A stretch of 64,000 bases of DNA from positions 517,927 to 581,926 of the forward strand of contig NW_008246105.1 of NCBI RefSeq assembly GCF_000281045.1, given 5' to 3'. This document shows, one piece after another, positions 1 to 9,912 of this stretch (position 1 is its first letter; each line of letters starts with the position of its first letter). The position numbers and the translations under genes were made by a program. Under the pieces are notes generated by a model. It was not told the DNA's origin and did no database searches. It saw only the letters and a list, made by a program, of their open reading frames with translations. The DNA is from Saprolegnia diclina VS20. Lineage: Eukaryota; Oomycota; Saprolegniomycetes; Saprolegniales; Saprolegniaceae.

Positions 1-127
1 TGGTTTGATTGGTTATAATCCTCTCTATTTCATCGAATGGCATCGCGCGAAATTACTGGTGGGGGCGCGGGTTGTGCTTTCAAGGCTCTGCGTCGCGGAG
101 CTTTACTCTTTCACAAGCCTCAGCAAA

Positions 128-771
128 AGTACGTGCCATCATGAGCGAGGAGCCGAGGCTAAGCTCTGCGTCTAGTGAAGTTCAACTCGACTGTCACCTC
201 GTCGCGCCGCAAGTGCCGCAAGGCCCACTTCGGTGCCCACTCGACCCAGCGTCGCGTGCTCATGAGCGCCAACCTGTCCAAGGACCTCCAGTCCAAGTAC
301 AACGTAAGTAGCTCATCGTAAGATGGAGCGGTACTCTTCCGTTCCCAGCGTAAGCCCATGTCGGGATGCTCCGTCATCCTGGCACTTCATGGCAGCTTTG
401 AGGACTCGTGTAAGCTGCGCCGCCGACCAGAGATGCGCCGCGAATGGGAGCTCATGCCCATGTAGGTCCGCTCGATGCCCATCCGCAAGGACGACGAGGT
501 CACGATCGTCCGTGGCTCGTTCAAGAACCGTGAGGGCCGCGTCACGCAGTGCTACCGCAAGAAGTTCGTCATCCACGTCGAGCGTGTCGTCAAGGAGAAG
601 GTCAACGGCGCCGCCGTCCCGGTCGGCATCCACCCCTCCAAGGTCGTCATCACCAAGCTCAAGCTCGACAAGGACCGCAAGAAGATCCTCGAGCGCAAGA
701 ACCGCGCTGTCGGTGACAAGAACAAGGGCAAGTTCACGGAGGCCGATGTCGCCATGGCCAACGTCGATTAA
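128..771 (+). CDS. RPL26: 60S ribosomal protein L26 (uL24), spliced
   Basis: Exons 128, 176-303 and 466-771 give 144 residues, the usual eukaryotic L26 length. Exon 2 reads [20 protein letters not shown] and exon 3 contains [10 protein letters not shown], the KOW-type core of uL24, then [20 protein letters not shown]. The protein sits at the exit-tunnel side of the large subunit. The start codon is split: the A is the last base of exon 1 (128) and TG opens exon 2 (176-177), across a 47-bp intron beginning GTACGT and ending CTAG. The second intron (304-465, GTAAGT...GTAG) is long for this window. No other ATG gives the conserved MKFN start. An inverted CCAAT box lies at 8-12. Identity is certain; the exon 1 boundary is inferred from splice signals. 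Confidence 0.95.
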
Positions 772-945
772 ATTTGCGATCGTGCGTTCCACTGCGGCTG
801 CAGAAAGAGGTGAAGAGTACGTCGTTAACCCATTCCTTATGGACTAAGACCCCTTTCTTCTACTTTGCTCTGTCTGCATAAACCCCTAGTAGCAACAAAA
901 TACACCAACGTCAACTACTCATGTTGCATCAGAGATAAATAAGAA

Positions 946-2421
946 TTAGGATAAGGCCGGCGGCGTCGCTTCCAGCGCGTCCGCAGTCTTGGCCCGATGG
1001 CGCACGCGCCGCTTGGCGAGAAGCGCGGTTGCGCTCCAGAGGCCGACGGCAAAGAGCAGCCATGCGTATGCAAACGTAAGCGTCTTGGTGAGGCCATCGC
1101 GGTCGGTCGAGCAGAGCGGGTCCAGCGCAAGGCTGCCGTCGGGTGCGACCACGCTCCCGCAGTGCGGCGCCCACGCGTCCTTGAGCGCCCCGAGCAAAAT
1201 CGGCGACGGCACGTCGCCAAAGAGGTGCAGCAGCAGCGTGTTGAGGCCCATGGCGAAGCCGCGCCGGGCCTTCGCGACGTTCAAGAGAATGACGACGGTC
1301 GTCGCGGCCTGCGTCGAGAAGAGACAGAGGAGCCCGAACGCGAGGCAGACAAAGAAGACGCCCGTCGTGTGCATCGTCGCGAGCGACGCAAAGAGGCTCG
1401 CGACGCCCAGCGCCATCATGACGACCATCTGCTTGGCGGCGGCGAGCACGCGGAAGGCGTCGTCGTTATCGTGGCCGGCGCACGACCGGTCGAGAAGGAA
1501 GCCGCCGAGCGGCGACCCAATGAGCCCACTTAGAATCGCGACAAGCCCAAAGACGGTGGAGGCCATCGCTTCGGGGAGGAGACCGTACCCAATCATGATC
1601 GACGGCGCGAAGGCCCCGAGGCCCGCGACCGTAAACGCGTACGCGGCGAGGCCCAAGCTCGCGGTCAAAAAGACCGAGTCGGACATGATCGCCCACGCCT
1701 CGGTCGTCGCTGTGACGGTCGGCGTGTCCAGCAGCACGACCGACGGGCGGTCGAGAGGCGTCGAGAAGGAGAGCGTCCTACTGTCGACGTCGCTTCTTGA
1801 CGTCGCATCGTGGAACGGCTCGTTGAACGCGGGCGGGATCATCGCGTAGCATGCGTAGACGAGCGGCAGCATGATGAGCGCAATGAGGTAGAAGGCGACG
1901 TCCCACCCGAGCGTGCGCGCCAGGAGCGAGCCGTACGAGTAGCCTAGCGCGGTGCCCGCCGACATGCCCGAGTAAAAGATGCCGAGCCACAGCGTCCGCT
2001 TGCCTGGTGGCGCAAACTCGTCGATGAAGGACGGCGTTGTCGCATGGAAGGACGACTCGCCGACGCCGCTGAGGAGGCGCCCGATGAGGAGGAGGTAGAA
2101 ACTGCCAGCGGTCTTAGCCAGGCCGCATACGACGAGCGCGAGGACCCAGAGACCGAGACCGATGGCCGCGAGCGTGAACGGCCGGTGGCGCATCGAGAGG
2201 TAGCCAAAGATGCAGATGAAGACCGAGTAGGACGCAATGAAGGCCGAGACAAGGAGCCCGAGGTAGACGCTCACGTGGTCCGGAGCGACGCCGTGCGTCT
2301 GCTGGATGAACGCCTGGAACTGGATCGGCGCGCCGGGAATGATACCGCGGTCAATGAAGTTGAGCAAGTTGATGACGCAGAGGAGGCCAAAGACCGCACC
2401 GGGCGTCGATAGCTGGACCAT
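946..2421 (-). CDS. Spinster-like MFS transporter
   Basis: Single-exon product of 491 residues from the ATG at 2421. This start is chosen because the hydrophobic MFS helix 1 begins directly after it (MVQLSTPGAVFGLLCVINLL); the open frame continues upstream to 2715 but is not protein-like. NFIDRGIIPGAP after helix 1 and RLLSGVGESSF near helix 4-5 match the Spinster (SPNS) branch of the major facilitator superfamily, which includes lysosomal lipid and sphingosine-phosphate carriers. About twelve hydrophobic stretches are visible, with a hydrophilic central loop rich in Ser/Thr. The C-terminal tail is basic. It is convergent with RPL26. The substrate cannot be read from sequence. Confidence 0.85.
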   Translation of the reverse strand: MVQLSTPGAVFGLLCVINLLNFIDRGIIPGAPIQFQAFIQQTHGVAPDHVSVYLGLLVSAFIASYSVFICIFGYLSMRHRPFTLAAIGLGLWVLALVVCGLAKTAGSFYLLLIGRLLSGVGESSFHATTPSFIDEFAPPGKRTLWLGIFYSGMSAGTALGYSYGSLLARTLGWDVAFYLIALIMLPLVYACYAMIPPAFNEPFHDATSRSDVDSRTLSFSTPLDRPSVVLLDTPTVTATTEAWAIMSDSVFLTASLGLAAYAFTVAGLGAFAPSIMIGYGLLPEAMASTVFGLVAILSGLIGSPLGGFLLDRSCAGHDNDDAFRVLAAAKQMVVMMALGVASLFASLATMHTTGVFFVCLAFGLLCLFSTQAATTVVILLNVAKARRGFAMGLNTLLLHLFGDVPSPILLGALKDAWAPHCGSVVAPDGSLALDPLCSTDRDGLTKTLTFAYAWLLFAVGLWSATALLAKRRVRHRAKTADALEATPPALS

Positions 2422-3430
2422 GCCGCTGCGAGTTGTCGAGTGCACCAAGTGGCGGGTGGGAGCAACGCTGCGACACGCCGCATCCAGTGTTTTCGACTTG
2501 AAACAAGCGAGCAGCCGTTGCCACTGGTCACTGGATCTTGGTGCAGCAAACAGTGTTTTGGCGCCAAATGCACTGCATGCTCGATTCGATGTCGGCACGA
2601 TGGATGATGCCGGAACTTTGCTTTGCAGATGCGGAGGTGTACGAGGAATTGACCTTGCGTTCGCGCAGACAGAAGCCCTCAATGACACAGTCCACGCGGC
2701 CAAGGTCGCTATCACGTGGGTACATCGGCAAGGTGTGATAGCCGATGAGATCTCATTTGACGCACCACTGTCGTCGGCAGTGCACTCGCCCCTTGGATGG
2801 TAAGCGACCGAGTCATTGTGGTAGAGATCGTGCAGATATTACTCGTCGAAAGTTGGCCGACGTCAACACGGGCTTTGAGGTGCGTGCGAGGTTCGATCAA
2901 CGGGCAAAATAAAATCGAGTTGAACCAACGTTAGGGTGCTTATGGCGACGAGCTCGATGCCCACCTTTGGGTAAAGTCTTCGTCTCAATGGCCTTTTCCA
3001 ATGCTTGGGAGAATGCCGCCTGCGTGTCCTGGGACCAAGGGATATAATAATATTATATCCCTTTGGGACGCAGCTGACATGACGAGCACCTTGGACGGTT
3101 CGCTTTTGCTTATCCGTAACTTGTGCCTGGAATCCGGCAAATCACTAAAACATACCTTAAATAGTGTTACATTTTTGTTTCTGGGTTAAACCCATGGGTT
3201 AAACCAACCTGAACGAATGGTTTAACTCCCACGCCACCGCAGCGCTTTCGGAGACCAAAACAAGCAGTGCTCGAAGCTTTGTTGCTTTGACTACTGCTGA
3301 AAGATGAAGACAACGGAGTTTTGCCTTGCTATAGCGATAGGCATCTCCACTGACTGATATCATGCGACGGTCTTGTTTTCTGAACACTATTTCAAGTACA
3401 CAACCGGCAGCGCTCGCAGACGACTGCAAC
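2422..3430. other. Intergenic, no supported gene
   Basis: About 1 kb between the divergent MFS and TPR-dsRBD genes. The short open frames here lack protein-like composition. It contains a strong AT palindrome (3037-3063) and GGGTTAAACCC-type short repeats at about 3183-3210. Confidence 0.5.
3037..3063. repeat. Perfect 27-bp palindrome
   Basis: Two 13-nt arms (3037-3049 and 3051-3063) around a single central A at 3050. The arms are exact reverse complements, AAGGGATATAATA on the left. The match extends imperfectly to CC/GG on both sides with one extra base. It could form a hairpin or bind a dimeric protein; nothing shows which. Confidence 0.85.
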
Positions 3431-5009
3431 ATGGACCCAAGCCTCGTGACTGCGCTTCGCGGCTTGGACAAGCCGACGCAGAAGCTCCTGCGCAACGTCG
3501 TGCATCTCCAGCCGGTCCAAGACCTCCTCCTCACCTTCCTCGGCGACACCTCGCGGTCCTTCGAAGACTGGATTTGGGACCCGAAGACGCGCGAGGTGCT
3601 CGGCCGCGTCGAAGCGTCAGCCGAGCCACCGACCGCAGCACCCACGGCGGCCCACTCCAAGTTCAACCAGCTCTTCGCCGATGCGCTCCTCGAGCAGCGC
3701 GAGACGATCGACGTGGACGAGCTCTTGGACGCCGCCGAGGCGGAGAAGGCACTCGCCAAGGAGTGCTTTGCGCACAAGGAGTTTGCGAACGCCATGTCCA
3801 AGTACAAGAAGATTGCGGACAAGCTCAAGCCCCACATCACCATGAGTGACGGCCTCTGTGATTTGTACGTGGCGTGCTGCGCCAACGTCGCGGTCTGCGC
3901 GGTCAAGGTGCAACACTGGCACCTCGTGCGCGAGTATGCCCACGCCGCGCTGGCCGTGACCAAGGACCACGCGAAGGCTTGGTACTGCCTCGCCAAGGTC
4001 CACGTGAACGAAAAGTGCTTCAACGACGCGCTCGACGCAGTCCAGCACGCCATCGCGTTGAGCCCGAATGACCGCGCGCTCCTGCAACTGCAAGCCGAGA
4101 TCCCGGTGATCGAAGCCAAGGTTCGCAGCCAGCAAGAGGCCGAACAAGCCGTATTGCGGAAGCGTGCTCAAGCCGACTTGCTCGCCAAGGAAGAGGCAGC
4201 CAAGCGAGACGCCGCGCGCGTGGTCGCCTTGACGCGCTTCGTTGCGCTGCCGCAGCCCCACGCCACCCTTGGCGCCATCAGCCGCCTGAATGAGTTTGTG
4301 CAGCGGTCGCGAGTGACGGTACGTTGCTCCACCCGCTGCGCTTTTATGATAGAGCTCGTAGCTCGGGATCGAGTCGACCAAGATCGAGGAAGGGCCGCCG
4401 CAGCGATTCCAGTGCACGATGAAGAACCTCACCGAGAACGACGCGGTGCTCGGTGTCGGCGAGGGCCTCAGCAAGCAGGAAGCCAAGGAGAATGCGGCCA
4501 AGGCGGCGGTGCTCCAGATGTGGCAGCACCGGGCGTCGACGGGGACGCTCCACGACGACGACAAGGCCTTCCTTGCGACGCACCCTCATATCCTGCACAC
4601 GTGGTCGCTCGCCCCGCCGCTGGACGAAGGCGCACAGTCGGTCGTCGACAAGGTGTACACCTGCGCCATCTACCCCACGCCCAACGATACGATGCACATG
4701 CCCAACATGCTCCTGAACCAGTACACGTCGCAGGGCAAGATGCACGTACGTACACCGTCGACCTCCTCGATCCAGGCAAGGTGCTGATGGCGATGGTAGT
4801 TTGAGTACACTGTCGAAGACTTGTCCAAGCGCGACGCCAGTGACTTTCTCGTCTCCGGGATTCTCAACGGTCGCTGCGTCGCGACGGCCCGTGGTCCGTC
4901 CAAGAAACGCGCCAAGCTCGAGGTCGCCGAGCAAGCGCTTGCAATCGCGTACCGCGAGAGCCGTGAAGCGTTCCCGGACCAGGAGGACCCGTACGTCGGG
5001 TACCGTTAG
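3431..5009 (+). CDS. TPR protein with two double-stranded RNA-binding domains
   Basis: Exons 3431-4318, 4362-4745 and 4800-5009 give 493 residues; both introns (43 and 54 bp) start GTACGT and end GTAG. Residues roughly 100-215 form TPR-like helical pairs, for example HAKAWYCLAKVHVNEKCFND and DALDAVQHAIALSPND. A charged Ala/Glu/Lys stretch follows. Residues about 278-350 form a first dsRBD, ending GEGLSKQEAKENAAKAAVLQ; about 395-490 form a second, ending RGPSKKRAKLEVAEQALAIA. Both show the alpha2 basic K-x-A-K-x-x-A pattern that contacts dsRNA. An alternative in-frame ATG lies at 3362. The likely role is in dsRNA handling, possibly as a cofactor of a silencing or editing enzyme; that role is inference. 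Confidence 0.85.
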
Positions 5010-5482
5010 GCTTGGACCCTGTATCTGCTTCATACGATGCTCGCGCTATGTTTTCGTGCGACTTTGGCGAGCTTCGTTGGGCTCCAACAGCTCTGGCGCA
5101 TGGCTTCCTGGGAGATCGTCACATGCAAGATACTGTGCAGTCTGCGACACATGGTGGCCCAGCTTCAAGTCGCTGCCGAGACCGCGCAAACCGCCGACCC
5201 ACCTCGAATCCTCCTTGCAGATAGGATCCACCTAGCATGCATATCCTACCAAGATCGCTCAGGCTTCTTGCATGGGTCGTGGCTCCAAGCATCATCCTTA
5301 CCGCATGCATCTTCCTGCGCCTTGGGCCATCGGGTGATGATGACTTCCGTGGACTTCCTTCCTGCATGACGTCGTCGGCCCCTCGCTTCCTCCATGAGGG
5401 TCCTTGCTTGCTTGCAGGTTGCCGTGACCATGGTCCTGCCGGGGCCATGGCACCGGCGTCCCGCGTCGTCGCGGTCGCTCTA
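5010..5482. other. Intergenic, upstream of mtHsp70
   Basis: No coding signal recognised between the dsRBD gene and the Hsp70 promoter elements. Confidence 0.5.
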
Positions 5483-5544
5483 GAACCTTCCACGGGCAAT
5501 TGCCGACTGCGCGGCCGCGAAGGAAAGATCCCCGACGAACATTC
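5483..5544 (+). promoter_or_regulatory. Candidate heat-shock elements upstream of mtHsp70
   Basis: Two GAAnnTTC dyads: GAACCTTC at 5483-5490 and GAACATTC at 5537-5544. The first is preceded in correct 5-bp phase by CTC (one mismatch to TTC), and the second is followed in phase by GAT (one mismatch to GAA). They lie about 300 and 250 bp before the Hsp70 start codon. Confidence 0.5.
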
Positions 5545-5752
5545 GAGATGGCGTTTCGGCTTGTATCCGGTCGTCCGGATACGTAACCACCCCACGTGTG
5601 ATTGGCCGGTTGGTTTCACTGGCGCGGAGTCTACGAATCCGTACATCGTACATTCAAGGTAGAGGTTTTCTATCATGCTTTTTGTATATGGAAATGGACG
5701 GAATGTACGGTATCTCGAACGCAATGTACGCGCCGGGCCAACCGCAACCACA

Positions 5753-5768
5753 GTTCACTTTTCCATTT
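5753..5768 (+). promoter_or_regulatory. Oomycete Inr/FPR-like core promoter of mtHsp70
   Basis: GTTCACTTTTCCATTT matches 13 of 16 positions of the oomycete core promoter consensus and ends 22 bp before the ATG. Confidence 0.55.
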
Positions 5769-5790
5769 GCACCAAATAGAAGCCGCCCCC

Positions 5791-7740
5791 ATGTTGCGCA
5801 CGACCAGCAAGGTGCTCAAGCCCGCCCGCGCCAGCCGCGCCTTCTCGGCCGCCTCGGGCAACGAGGTCATCGGCATCGATCTCGGCACGACCAACTCGTG
5901 CGTCGCCGTCATGGAGGGCAAGAGCCCGCGTGTCATTGAGAACTCGGAGGGCTCGCGCACGACGCCCTCGGTGGTCGCGATCCTCGAGAACGGCGAGCGC
6001 CTCGTGGGCATGCCCGCCAAGCGCCAGGCGGTCACCAACCCGACCAACACGCTCTACGCCGTCAAGCGCCTCATCGGCCGCAAGTTCAACGACAAGGAAA
6101 CGCAGGAGGTCTCCAAGGTGGTCTCGTACAAGATCGTCCCTGGCACCAACGGCTCGGACGCCTGGGTCGAGGCCCAGGGCCAGAAGTACTCGCCCTCGCA
6201 GATCGGCTCGATGGTCCTCACCAAGATGAAGGAGACGGCCGATGGTTTCCTCGGCAAGACGATCACACAGGCGGTTGTCACGGTCCCGGCCTATTTCAAC
6301 GACTCGCAGCGCCAGGCCACCAAGGACGCTGGTAAGATTGCCGGCCTTGACGTGCTTCGTATCATCAACGAGCCCACGGCCGCTGCCTTGGCCTACGGCA
6401 TGGACAAGGCCGACGGCAAGGTCATCGCCGTCTTCGATTTGGGTGGTGGCACCTTCGATGTCTCCATCCTCGAAATCTCGGGCGGTGTGTTTGAGGTCAA
6501 GTCGACCAACGGTGACACGCTTTTGGGCGGTGAAGATTTCGATGAGGAGCTCCTTCGCTTCCTCGTCGGCGAGTTCAAGCGCGAGTCGGGCATCGACCTC
6601 AGCGGTGATGTCCTCGCCATGCAGCGCCTCCGCGAAGCTGCCGAGAAGGCCAAGCGTGAGCTCGATGGTCTTGCCCAGACGGACGTCTCGCTTCCGTTCA
6701 TCACGGCCGATGCCACGGGCCCCAAGCACTTGAACATCAAGATCACGCGCGCCCAGTTCGAGAAGCTCGTCGGTCACCTCATCGAGCGCACCTTGAACCC
6801 GTGCAAGAAGTGCGTCAAGGACGCTGGCGTCTCGAAGGAGGAGATCAACGAGGTCATCTTGGTCGGTGGTATGTCGCGCATGCCCAAGGTCCAGCAGTCG
6901 GTCGAAGACTTCTTCGGCAAGCGCCCCTCAAAGGGTGTCAACCCCGATGAGGTTGTCGCCATGGGCGCCGCCATCCAGGGCGGTGTGCTCCGCGGTGACG
7001 TCAAGGACATTCTCCTCCTCGATGTCACGCCGCTCTCGCTCGGCATCGAGACGCTTGGCGGTGTCTTCACCAAGCTCATTCCCCGCAACACGACGATCCC
7101 GACGAAGAAGTCGCAGGTCTTCTCGACGGCGTCGGACAACCAGACGCAGGTCGGCATCAAGGTCCTCCAGGGCGAGCGTGAAATGGCCGCTGACAACAAG
7201 TCGCTCGGCAACTTCGACCTCCAGAACATCCCGCCGGCCCCGCGTGGTATCCCCCAGATCGAGGTCAGCTTCGACATTGACGCCAACGGTATCGTGAACG
7301 TGTCGGCCCGCGACAAGGCCACGGGCAAGGAGCAGTCGATTGTCATCCAGTCATCGGGCGGCCTCTCGGAGGACGAGATTGAGCGCATGGTCCGTGAGGC
7401 CGAGCTCAACGCCGAGGCCGATGCCAAGCGCAAGGAGCTCATCGAAGTCAAGAACGAAGCCGACTCGCTCGTCTACAACGCCGAGAAGACGCTCTCGGAG
7501 CACGAGTCGAAGCTCGACGCCGCTCTCGTCGAGTCGGTCAAGGCTTCGATGCAGGCTGTCCGCGACGCGATCGAGAAGGACGACGCCGCCACGATCAAGG
7601 CTGCCCTTGAGGACATGCAGAAGGTCAGCATGAAGATCGGCGAGGCCATCTACAAGCAGGGCAACGCTGACGGCGCCGCCTCGGAGGAGGAGAAGAAGGA
7701 GGACGTCCACGACGCCGAGTTCAAGGACAAGAAGCCCTAA
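5791..7740 (+). CDS. HSPA9: Mitochondrial Hsp70 chaperone (mortalin/Ssc1 type)
   Basis: Uninterrupted 649-residue product. The start at 5791 gives an Arg/Ala/Ser-rich presequence ([20 protein letters not shown]) typical of a matrix-targeting peptide, followed at once by the bacterial/mitochondrial DnaK-type ATPase motif [12 protein letters not shown]. Further hallmarks are [14 protein letters not shown], the substrate-domain start [12 protein letters not shown], and a charged C-terminus ending [14 protein letters not shown] without the cytosolic EEVD or ER retention tail. It imports and folds proteins in the mitochondrial matrix with GrpE and J-protein partners. Codon use is strongly biased to C/G third positions, consistent with high expression. 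Upstream heat-shock-like dyads and a core promoter match suggest stress control. One cysteine pair ([11 protein letters not shown]) is unusual in the substrate-proximal lobe. Confidence 0.96.
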   Translation: MLRTTSKVLKPARASRAFSAASGNEVIGIDLGTTNSCVAVMEGKSPRVIENSEGSRTTPSVVAILENGERLVGMPAKRQAVTNPTNTLYAVKRLIGRKFNDKETQEVSKVVSYKIVPGTNGSDAWVEAQGQKYSPSQIGSMVLTKMKETADGFLGKTITQAVVTVPAYFNDSQRQATKDAGKIAGLDVLRIINEPTAAALAYGMDKADGKVIAVFDLGGGTFDVSILEISGGVFEVKSTNGDTLLGGEDFDEELLRFLVGEFKRESGIDLSGDVLAMQRLREAAEKAKRELDGLAQTDVSLPFITADATGPKHLNIKITRAQFEKLVGHLIERTLNPCKKCVKDAGVSKEEINEVILVGGMSRMPKVQQSVEDFFGKRPSKGVNPDEVVAMGAAIQGGVLRGDVKDILLLDVTPLSLGIETLGGVFTKLIPRNTTIPTKKSQVFSTASDNQTQVGIKVLQGEREMAADNKSLGNFDLQNIPPAPRGIPQIEVSFDIDANGIVNVSARDKATGKEQSIVIQSSGGLSEDEIERMVREAELNAEADAKRKELIEVKNEADSLVYNAEKTLSEHESKLDAALVESVKASMQAVRDAIEKDDAATIKAALEDMQKVSMKIGEAIYKQGNADGAASEEEKKEDVHDAEFKDKKP

Positions 7741-7911
7741 ACACGTAGTCGATTTTTAAAGTGCAATAGAGAAGGATGTATAGACACTTCTCGTGTGAGA
7801 ACGTAGTCCCCTGAGATACCAGCCACCCAGTCCTCCTTAGTGCATGCAGCTAAAACCTCGTCGCCGACAGTTTACAGTTTGGCTGAACCAAAAACTCTAT
7901 GATGAGGCGCA

Positions 7912-8895
7912 TTACGTGAGAATGTCGGCGCCCGAGTCGGTGATGAGGATCGTGTGTTCGAACTGCACCGAGCGTCCTTCGTCGGCCGTCGAGACGGTCC
8001 AGTCGTCGTCCCAGTAGACAATCTAGTACATCAGTGCTGTCATGTGACGTTGACGCATCCGCAGCCATCGTACCTCGTTGGAGCCTTCGCACAGCGCGGG
8101 CTCGATCGTAAAGGCCATGCCGGGCAGCATCTCGCCACGCTCCGTGTTGGGGTAGTGAAGAATGAAGGGCAGGGTGTGGAACTGCTGGCCAATGCCGTGG
8201 CCGCAAAACTCGTGGACGACCGAGAAACCCTCCGCCTTGCTCAAGTTGTGGATGTGGGCACCAATGGCCGAGAAGGGCACGCCCGGCTTGCAGAGCTCGA
8301 TCGCCTCCAGGAGCGCTTGCTGCGTCGTGGCGACGAGCTTCTTGCCGGCGTCGTCCACGTTGCCGACGAGGAACGTCGCCGACGTGTCGCCGTGGAAGCC
8401 ATTCAGGTACACGGAGATGTCGAGGTTGACGATATCGCCATCGAGGAGCGCGCGACTACAAGGGTTCATCAAGTCGCGTCATGGTAGCATCGAGGTTGCC
8501 TACCTATCGGGAATGCCGTGGACGACGACCTCGTTCACAGACGTGCAGATAGACTTGGGGAAATGACCATAGTTCATCGGCGACGGGTACGCGTTGCGAC
8601 GGATCACCTCATCGTGCACTTGGCGATCGATCTCTTCGGTGGTCTGGCCGACCTCGACGAGGCTGCCGGCGTAGGCCAAGATGTCCTTGGCGAGCGCGCA
8701 GGCGTCGTGGAGGCGCAGCTGCTGGTCCTTGTCCAGGATCGGGATGTAGCGCGTGAACGGGGGCATCTCGCCCGACGCAGCGTACGGCGGCCGCTGGATG
8801 TGCGCGGGGATGCTGCGCACCGGCGACACGAGGCCCTTCTCGACGGCCGCGCGGGTCGCGAAGGCGCGGGCGTGGCGCTGAAGCTGGCGGAACAT
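7912..8895 (-). CDS. MAP1D: Methionine aminopeptidase type 1, mitochondrial-type
   Basis: Exons 8504-8895, 8074-8455 and 7912-8022 (read on the minus strand) give 294 residues; introns are 48 and 51 bp. The start at 8895 yields an Arg/Ala-rich presequence ([20 protein letters not shown]), then the MAP1 core: [40 protein letters not shown] with the metal-binding aspartates, HEFCGHGIG with the metal histidine, and [17 protein letters not shown] with a metal glutamate. The last exon supplies the second glutamate in [14 protein letters not shown]. It removes initiator methionine from newly made organelle proteins. No N-terminal zinc-finger domain is present, which separates it from cytosolic MAP1. 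An in-frame ATG exists 36 bp further upstream. Confidence 0.93.
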
Positions 8896-8920
8896 GGTGG
8901 ATTGCGGACTGCGAGTTTTG

Positions 8921-9119
8921 ACCAATCCCAAAAATCCACATCCAGAGCCCTCTCATTGGGTGCTTCGAGGCCCGCGGTGGCCTCTCGAACAAAGCACATG
9001 CAGTATTTTGACCAATGAAACACTGAGTTCTTTTGTCCAATCCCACGACACGCAGGCAAAAAATCCCATTTGATTGGTACAAAATGACCAATCAATGACA
9101 GACCCGACCGAAAGATTGG
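8921..9119. promoter_or_regulatory. Cluster of seven CCAAT/ATTGG boxes
   Basis: CCAAT occurs near 8922, 9010, 9038 and 9091, and ATTGG near 8956, 9074 and 9113, within about 200 bp. Four are in the form GACCAAT. The cluster lies directly upstream of the minus-strand MAP1 start and about 65 bp before the candidate plus-strand gene at 9183, so it may serve both. Confidence 0.55.
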
Positions 9120-9182
9120 GTATGGCGACCGCCCAGCAGCGGGACGAGGCAATAAGTCGATAAGATTACGGAGATTTGGGCG

Positions 9183-9892
9183 ATGGCTTCAACTGGTGCT
9201 TCCGGCGCCGAGGACGTCGCTGCGACGGTAGGAAGCGGCTAAGGCGCTTGAGCTTGTCGAGGTGCCAGGCCTGCCACCTAATGAGAGCAGGTGTCGTCTT
9301 GGCGCGCTCGTTGCTGCAGCGCACAATAGTACCTTTTTCGAATCCGGCGAAATCGTGTCTGGTGCTGGCGCAAGAGCTCCTTGGGGGGGACGTGGAGGCA
9401 CGAGTTGATCTACGCACGTTGGCGTGAGACGTCGAGCGCCACAAGGCATTGCGCAAACCCCGCTGTCGGCGAGGACGCCGAGCGTCGACTTCTAGTCAAT
9501 CTGTGAGACATTGTGCAGCAATGGCAGCGCACACGTACCGCAGCCACCCACGGTGGAGTGGCTGGCCGCACGATCTCGTGTTTGCTACGCACTGCCGCAT
9601 GAGGAGGTCCGCAGTTTGGTCATGGGCGCCTACATGGTTGCAGTCGACGCGGCGCTGTCGCACTTGTCCCAGTCGCCGACGGCCTACAAGCCGCATGAGA
9701 CCACGTGGGCATGGGCGCGACTATGCGTACCGCCGTCGCGCCGAGAGGCGTTGTCATCAGCGGATGACTAAAGTGCAGGAGCTGCTCGGCCACGAAGAGG
9801 GCTTCGAGGTCCATCGTTCGGATTTTAAAATCTGGATTGCGATCTTTTTTTCAAAACTACCGAAACGCTGGCAGGAATTAATTTCTCGTTAA
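9183..9892 (+). CDS. Hypothetical spliced protein, unrecognised
   Basis: No family recognised. Several plus-strand blocks have protein-like composition and can be chained with small introns: MASTGASGAEDVAAT at 9183; a block including LLQRTIVPFSNPAKSCLVLA (about 9292-9420); a block around HCANPAVGEDAERRLLVNL (about 9448-9505); and a longer block (about 9520-9722) containing HEEVRSLVMGAYMVAVDAAL. A 34-bp intron (GTACCG...TCAG) then joins in frame to a final exon containing TKVQELLGHEEGFEVHRSDF and ending at 9892. The gene would fill the gap between MAP1 and the PRMT10 stop at 9913. The junctions among the first three blocks are uncertain, and the whole could be a decayed gene. Confidence 0.4.
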
Positions 9893-9912
9893 AATTTATA
9901 CTCTTAGACGCT

